Assembly: GCA_937893785.1 (NCBI GenBank)
Contig: CALCSP010000271.1
Coordinates: 1 to 10,169 of the forward strand
Direction of reading: 5' to 3'
Length of the DNA stretch: 10,169 nucleotides
Source of the DNA: an uncultured Verrucomicrobiales bacterium
GTDB lineage: Bacteria; Verrucomicrobiota; Verrucomicrobiia; Verrucomicrobiales; DEV007
Under the pieces are notes generated by a model, which was not told the DNA's origin, did not search any database, and saw nothing but the letters and a program-made list of their open reading frames with translations. This document shows positions 6,952-10,169 of the stretch, one piece after another. Numbering within the stretch: position 1 is the stretch's first letter; every line of letters begins with the position of its first letter. Both the position numbers and the translations under genes were made by a program.

Positions 6952-7962
6952 ATGAAAAAATTGATCGTTCCACTTATCACCGTCCTCACAGCCTTTCTCT
7001 TCACCGCCTGCAACAAAAGCAAAGACCAAGCACAAAATACGCCTCAGGTCGAAGGGCAGATCGTGATCGTTGCCGAGCTTTCCGGTGACGGAAAAAGGGA
7101 CAAGGGGTTCAAGGCCGCCGAAGACGCACTGCAAAGGGTTCCTGACATCAAGGGAATCTTCGCCATTAATGACCCCAGTGGACTCGGTGCGGTGGGAGCA
7201 CTGGAAAAGGCCGGGAAGCTGGATCAGGTCACCGTCATTGCATTTGACGGCATGCCTGCGGGAAAAAAGGCAATCAAGGAAGGAAAAATCTATGCTGATC
7301 CAATTCAGCACCCTGACAAGATCGGCCGTGAATGTATCAAGGCCATTGTAGCATACCTGAGCGGCAAAGACGTAGAGCCAAATATTGACATCCCTGCGAC
7401 CCTTTACACGAAGGACACCGAGGACTCCGGAGAACCACTGACGCCGGAAAACCCGACCGTCGCTTCAACGGGAGAGAAATCAAGGGGACTCATCGGAGCC
7501 ACCTGCATGGACATTGCCAACCCCTTCTTCAAGGTGATTGAAGCAAACATGCGCGATGAGGCAGCCAAACACGGCTATGACCTCATTTACCTTGGTGCCG
7601 AGAATGATGTTTCAAAGCAACAAAAGCAGATCAAAGATTTTCTAGTTAAGGAAGTCGTGGCCATCGCCGTCAACCCGACCAACTCCGAAGCAATTGGCAC
7701 TGCAGTCAAGGAGGCAAACAATGCCAATGTGCCGGTTTTCTCCTTTGATGTCCGGGTGCAGGCTGAGGGTGCCAAGGTAGTCTCTCACGTCGGCACAGAC
7801 AACGCCCAAGGCGGAGAGCTTGCCGGACAGGCAATGATTGATGCCCTCGGCGCAGAGGGTGGCAAGGTCGTGATCATTGACTACCGGGGAGTCGAGTCCT
7901 GCATGGAGAGAGTCAAGGGCTTCAAGAAAGTCATTGATGCACACAACGCGAAACTGCAATAG
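6952..7962 (+). CDS. RbsB-like sugar-binding lipoprotein, apparently circularly permuted
   Basis: This 336-residue protein captures a sugar outside the inner membrane for the ABC permease encoded next. It has a lipoprotein signal ending in FTAC (C20). The halves of a type-1 periplasmic binding protein then appear in reversed order. Residues 36-154 match the later half of RbsB-type proteins: GKRDKGFKAAEDAL, DIKGIFAINDPSGLGAVGAL, TVIAFDGMPAGKKAI and a tail like PDKIGRECIKAIVAYLSGK. A Pro/Glu/Thr/Ser/Gly-rich linker follows (155-177). Residues 178-336 match the normal N-terminal half: IGATCMDIANPFFKVIEANM, VVAIAVNPTNSEAIGTAVK, ANVPVFSFD, VVSHVGTDNAQGGELAGQ, then KVVIIDYRG and ERVKGFKKVIDAHN. The joined ends AHNAKLQ and IVIVAELSGDG would be adjacent in a normal RbsB. 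The ATG at 6952 is fixed by the signal peptide; an AAGGAG lies 19 nt upstream, too far for usual spacing. The exact sugar is unknown. Confidence 0.9.
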   Translation: MKKLIVPLITVLTAFLFTACNKSKDQAQNTPQVEGQIVIVAELSGDGKRDKGFKAAEDALQRVPDIKGIFAINDPSGLGAVGALEKAGKLDQVTVIAFDGMPAGKKAIKEGKIYADPIQHPDKIGRECIKAIVAYLSGKDVEPNIDIPATLYTKDTEDSGEPLTPENPTVASTGEKSRGLIGATCMDIANPFFKVIEANMRDEAAKHGYDLIYLGAENDVSKQQKQIKDFLVKEVVAIAVNPTNSEAIGTAVKEANNANVPVFSFDVRVQAEGAKVVSHVGTDNAQGGELAGQAMIDALGAEGGKVVIIDYRGVESCMERVKGFKKVIDAHNAKLQ

Positions 7963-8026
7963 CAGACTATTTACCTAAAAGCAGGCAGGTCCGAAGCAAA
8001 GGGCTTGATCCCGGCAGGCAACAAAC

Positions 8027-9421
8027 ATGTCAGCAATCGGTCAACTCCTTAGGAAACCCCTTACCTTTGTATCCGGTGAATACGGTATGGCGGCAGTCCT
8101 ACTCCTACTTGCCGTCTTTTTTAGCGTCCTGACCATCGAAGAAAAAAGCCCGGAGGGAGCCTCAGCCGGTAGAAAATTGGCCAAAGAGATTATTAATGGC
8201 CTCGATAAGGGACCAATCAACTTTCCCAAAGAGGGGCCAATCAACTTTCCGAAGAACCCGAGAATATTTATTGCATCAGGTGATAACCAAGCAGGAAGGG
8301 ATTTCGCAAAAACTCTTGAGGACGCTCTGCTGAAAAAAGAACTGACAGTGGTTGGCAAGGGAATAGGAGGTCCACCCCTTATCCTTAGGGAAATGGAGAA
8401 AGCCGGGAAAATTGATCTGATCGCGACCGCTGCATCCATGAAAAAATTGCCCGTTTTTGATACATATCTTGAGCAACACAGCGATTCCCTTATTGGACTG
8501 ATCCATCCTAAAAGTTACAGGTGGCCGGTTTTCCTAACGGTCGATAATTTCAGAAACATCACTAGCCAAATCGCCGTTATTGCCATCCTTGCTATCGGCA
8601 TGACGATGGTCATCATCACTGCAGGCATTGATCTCTCGGTAGGTAGCATGATTGCCCTCTCTGCAGTCGTAACATGCAAAATCATCGAGATCATGGGCGG
8701 TGAAGCCGGTGCAGGCGTCCCAACGCTTGTGATTGCTTCAGTTGCCGGTATTGCTGTTTGTTCCTTGGCCGGTGCCTTTACCGGACTCGTGGTCAGTCGT
8801 CTCTGTGTGCCACCGTTCATTGCCACCCTCGCCATGATGCAGGTATTGCGGGGAGGAGCCTTTAAGATTGCAAAAAACGATACGATTTTTGAGAAGGTGC
8901 CCGCAAGCTTCCAATGGCTGGGCAATGGCTTAAGCTTTGGAATTCCCAACTGCGTGATCCTGATGCTGATCCTTTATATCGCGGCACACATCATCATGAA
9001 CAAGACCATCCTCGGCCGTTACATCTACGCAACAGGAGCCAACCCGGAAGCAGCTCGCATGTCCGGCATATCACCAAGGAACATCAAACTCATTGTCTAT
9101 GCTATCTGCGGGGCAACGGCAGGATTGGGCGGCGTCGTGATGGCATCCCAGCTGCAAAGTGGCGCAGGAACCTACGGAGAAACCTATGAGTTAATGGTTA
9201 TTGCAGCCGTTGTCGTCGGGGGCACCTCGCTTTTCGGCGGCAAGGGAAGGATTTTTGGCACCCTGATCGGCGCCTTCATCATCGCCGTCATCAGCAACGG
9301 CATGAACATCCTGCTATTGGGCAGCGAAACCCAGATGATTGTCCTCGGCCTGGTAATCTTAATCGCCGTCATCCTTGAGAGAATCCGCAGTGGGGAGTGG
9401 AGGAACCCGATTGGCGGATAA
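8027..9421 (+). CDS. RbsC-like sugar ABC transporter permease with inserted extracytoplasmic domain
   Basis: This 464-residue inner-membrane permease is of the ribose/xylose/galactose (RbsC, BPD_transp_2) family; ordinary members are about 320-350 residues. The extra length is a soluble segment at about residues 38-165, between the first helix (YGMAAVLLLLAVFFSVL, 19-35) and the canonical start of helix 2 after FLTVDNFRNI (169-178). Typical permease parts follow: GMTMVIITAGIDLSVGSMIAL (about 191-211), VPPFIATLAMMQVLRG (261-276), the coupling motif GANPEAARMSGI (337-348), GLGGVVMASQLQSG, VVVGGTSLFGGKGRI and a basic C-terminus. The insert has a beta-alpha-beta-alpha-beta look (RIFIASG, then GRDFAKTLEDALLKK, ELTVVGKGI, PPLILREMEKAG, KIDLIATAAS) and may be a binding-protein-lobe-like module. 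The start ATG has AGG 8 nt upstream. The gene follows the binding-protein gene by 64 bases, so they are probably cotranscribed. No ATPase gene is next to it. Confidence 0.92.
   Translation: MSAIGQLLRKPLTFVSGEYGMAAVLLLLAVFFSVLTIEEKSPEGASAGRKLAKEIINGLDKGPINFPKEGPINFPKNPRIFIASGDNQAGRDFAKTLEDALLKKELTVVGKGIGGPPLILREMEKAGKIDLIATAASMKKLPVFDTYLEQHSDSLIGLIHPKSYRWPVFLTVDNFRNITSQIAVIAILAIGMTMVIITAGIDLSVGSMIALSAVVTCKIIEIMGGEAGAGVPTLVIASVAGIAVCSLAGAFTGLVVSRLCVPPFIATLAMMQVLRGGAFKIAKNDTIFEKVPASFQWLGNGLSFGIPNCVILMLILYIAAHIIMNKTILGRYIYATGANPEAARMSGISPRNIKLIVYAICGATAGLGGVVMASQLQSGAGTYGETYELMVIAAVVVGGTSLFGGKGRIFGTLIGAFIIAVISNGMNILLLGSETQMIVLGLVILIAVILERIRSGEWRNPIGG
8210..8257 (+). repeat. 24-bp in-frame tandem duplication in the permease insert
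   Basis: Two adjacent copies of a 24-base unit encode GPINFPKE and GPINFPKN. They agree at 19 of 24 bases, and the first three differences are synonymous third-position changes, so the duplication is not recent. It lies at the start of the extra soluble domain of the permease, just after the first membrane helix and a polar stretch. Confidence 0.9.
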
Positions 9422-9443
9422 ACCCAAACATTGCGCACAACAC

Positions 9444-9471
9444 TTGCAGAGCCGGGGTTTTCATCTATCTT
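9444..9471 (+). promoter_or_regulatory. Possible promoter of tRNA-Thr
   Basis: TTGCAG (9444-9449) and TATCTT (9466-9471), separated by 16 bases, are weak sigma-70-like hexamers. They would start transcription about 15 bases before the tRNA. The 71-base gap after the permease stop contains no obvious terminator hairpin, so readthrough from the ABC operon into the tRNA is also possible. Confidence 0.28.
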
Positions 9472-9492
9472 TGCGGGCTGTTGAAAAAACAG

Positions 9493-9568
9493 GCCGGCTT
9501 AGCTCAGTTGGTAGAGCAACTGATTTGTAATCAGTAGGTCGACGGTTCGAGTCCGTCAGCCGGCTCCA
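9493..9568 (+). tRNA. tRNA-Thr (anticodon TGT)
   Basis: This is a complete cloverleaf. The acceptor stem is GCCGGCT/AGCCGGC, the D-arm GCTC/GAGC with AGTTGGTA loop, the anticodon stem ACTGA/TCAGT with loop TTTGTAA (anticodon TGT), and the T-arm GACGG/CCGTC with loop TTCGAGT. The discriminator is T, followed by an encoded CCA at 9566-9568. It reads ACA-type threonine codons. The gene-poor stretch after its 3' end makes it a possible integration site. Confidence 0.98.
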
Positions 9569-9570
9569 TT

Positions 9571-9668
9571 TACAAACGTTGTAGATACAGTAAATTAAGA
9601 CGATCAGCCTAATTAGGTTGCCATTATCTTATCCAGAATATCGCCAAGGTACAACACAAAAGTACAAC
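9571..9668. repeat. Cluster of short TACAA repeats next to tRNA-Thr
   Basis: Two bases after the tRNA is the inverted repeat TACAA-ACG-TTGTA (9571-9583). The heptamer GTACAAC occurs twice more, at 9649-9655 and 9662-9668, 13 bases apart. Repeats of this sort beside a tRNA 3' end can be arm-type binding sites of a tyrosine recombinase or operator sites, but they are short and chance is not excluded. Confidence 0.4.
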
Positions 9669-9901
9669 AGTTTTGCACTTTTCCCTGTCCCTTGCACCCT
9701 GCACCCTGCGCATTGAACACCGTCCAGGGATCATGGATCACTTTGCAAAGACCCCCTGAGTGGGATCAGATCAAAATCTCTGACCATAAAAATGAGAATG
9801 CGGGTCATCAGGGACAGGCCTGTACCACGCCACCCGTATCCCCCGATGTTTTTGTGCGCGGGTGCCCCTTATAATTGGGGGTGTGCGAAAAAATATTTGG
9901 G

Positions 9902-9950
9902 GTTTAACCGCTCATTAAAAGCGGTAAAGGGGCTCAAAGTGCGGTTAAGC
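9902..9950. repeat. Inverted repeat with attC-like ends
   Basis: GTTTAACCGC (9902-9911) pairs with GCGGTTAAGC (9941-9950) over 10 bp, with one G-T pair on the + strand; the intervening 29 bases can pair only weakly. The outer heptamers GTTTAAC and GTTAAGC fit the integron attC core consensus RYYYAAC and GTTRRRY in both orientations. A nested pair AACCGCTC (9906-9913) and GAGCGGTT (9951-9958) overlaps it, and GCGGT recurs at 9921, 9941 and 9953. It lies 44 bases beyond the stop of the minus-strand gene, where a terminator or a cassette recombination site could be. There is no T-run typical of an intrinsic terminator. Confidence 0.5.
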
Positions 9951-9994
9951 GAGCGGTTTGAGTAAAACAGGCGCTCGAATTTGTCTCACGATTA

Positions 9995-10169
9995 CTAACG
10001 CCACTCGTGCGCAGTAGCGATCTTGCCCTCGATCATTTTGTCGAGCTTAACGACATCAGTCACGTTGCGCAGCTTCAGGGTCGGAAGGTAGTTGGTCATC
10101 ATGTCCCAGCCCATGTTGAAGAGGTAGTCCTTTAGCTGCTCTTCCCTTGTAGCTTTCTCTTCGGCCTTC
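9995..10169 (-). CDS. Unrecognised protein, C-terminal 57 residues (5' end outside window)
   Basis: On the minus strand an open frame enters from the right edge and ends at TAG 9995-9997. The start is outside, so this is a partial gene. The visible part begins with a charged, probably helical segment (KAEEKATREEQLKDYL) followed by FNMGWDMMTNYLPTLKLR, then VVKLDKMIEGKIATAHEWR at the end. It looks soluble, with no membrane segment. No family is recognised. Support for coding comes from its being open to the window edge and from the amphipathic, protein-like composition; the other minus frames contain stops in the same stretch. Confidence 0.6.
   Translation of the reverse strand, partial: KAEEKATREEQLKDYLFNMGWDMMTNYLPTLKLRNVTDVVKLDKMIEGKIATAHEWR

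Larger units (their letters stand above)
9569..9994. other. Gene-poor stretch after tRNA-Thr
   Basis: This stretch of about 425 bases has no convincing coding region on either strand. It holds the TACAA-type repeats (9571-9668), a 7-base tandem repeat GCACCCT (9694-9707), a CCCC-TTATAATT-GGGG element around 9866-9880 containing a perfect TATAAT, and the inverted repeat at 9902-9950. A possible reason for the emptiness is that it is the scar or boundary of an inserted element, but no integrase or transposase is seen. Confidence 0.6.

Noticed and set aside
7380..7500. Assembly error as the cause of the reversed binding-protein halves
   Set aside because: Signal peptide, both halves, a typical flexible linker and the stop are all in one frame, which a random misjoin would rarely give; still listed as a check.
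9613..9765. Minus-strand open stretch ending with LGDILDKIMAT before a TAA, possibly an integrase remnant
   Set aside because: It is about 50 codons, has no start or recognisable motif, and the upstream part has low-complexity Cys/Gly composition.
9692..9874. Small plus-strand open frame of 60 codons
   Set aside because: No ribosome site, no recognisable sequence, and its beginning overlaps the GCACCCT tandem repeat.
9870..9875. Perfect TATAAT that could be a promoter -10 box
   Set aside because: No acceptable -35 hexamer at 16-18 bases upstream and no plus-strand gene downstream in the window.

Overview
The window reads as chromosomal DNA of a Gram-negative bacterium of moderate GC. The best guess is the Planctomycetes-Verrucomicrobia group, probably Verrucomicrobiota. 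This rests on the gene style: a Tat-exported hydroxypyruvate-isomerase-like protein, a secreted alpha/beta hydrolase with a Gly/Lys loop, frequent non-ATG starts and few clear Shine-Dalgarno sites. No rRNA or marker gene is present, so the placement is inference.

Layout. Positions 1-1662 (+) hold the C-terminal half of a GntP-family gluconate/acid-sugar:H+ symporter and a Tat-signal TIM-barrel sugar isomerase of the hydroxypyruvate isomerase type. Converging on them is a calcineurin-like metallophosphoesterase (1676-2560, -). A tRNA-Arg(CCT) lies only 15 nt upstream of it on the same strand. Three integral membrane protein genes follow on the + strand: a UbiA-type prenyltransferase (2798-3805), a CPBP/Abi-type membrane protease (3944-4666) and an MFS transporter (4747-5976). 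A secreted alpha/beta hydrolase (5985-6803, -) converges on the MFS gene.

Positions 6952-9421 (+) are the most notable part: a two-gene ribose-type (RbsB/RbsC-like) sugar ABC import operon with odd architecture. The lipoprotein binding protein appears to be a natural circular permutation, with the second half of an RbsB-like fold encoded before the first. The permease carries an extra alpha/beta domain of about 130 residues between its first and second membrane helices. That domain looks like part of a periplasmic-binding-protein lobe. No ATPase gene accompanies them here.

Positions 9493-9568 are a tRNA-Thr(TGT). It is followed by about 425 bases without a recognisable gene, holding short TACAA-type repeats and a 10-bp-arm inverted repeat whose ends fit the integron attC core consensus. 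The window ends in the 3' part of an unrecognised minus-strand gene. This right end could be the edge of an accessory region inserted next to the tRNA, but no integrase is visible.

How the genes work together: most concern uptake and handling of small carbohydrates or acids (GntP symporter, isomerase, ABC importer, MFS carrier, secreted hydrolase). Strand changes and gaps argue for several small transcription units rather than one pathway operon.
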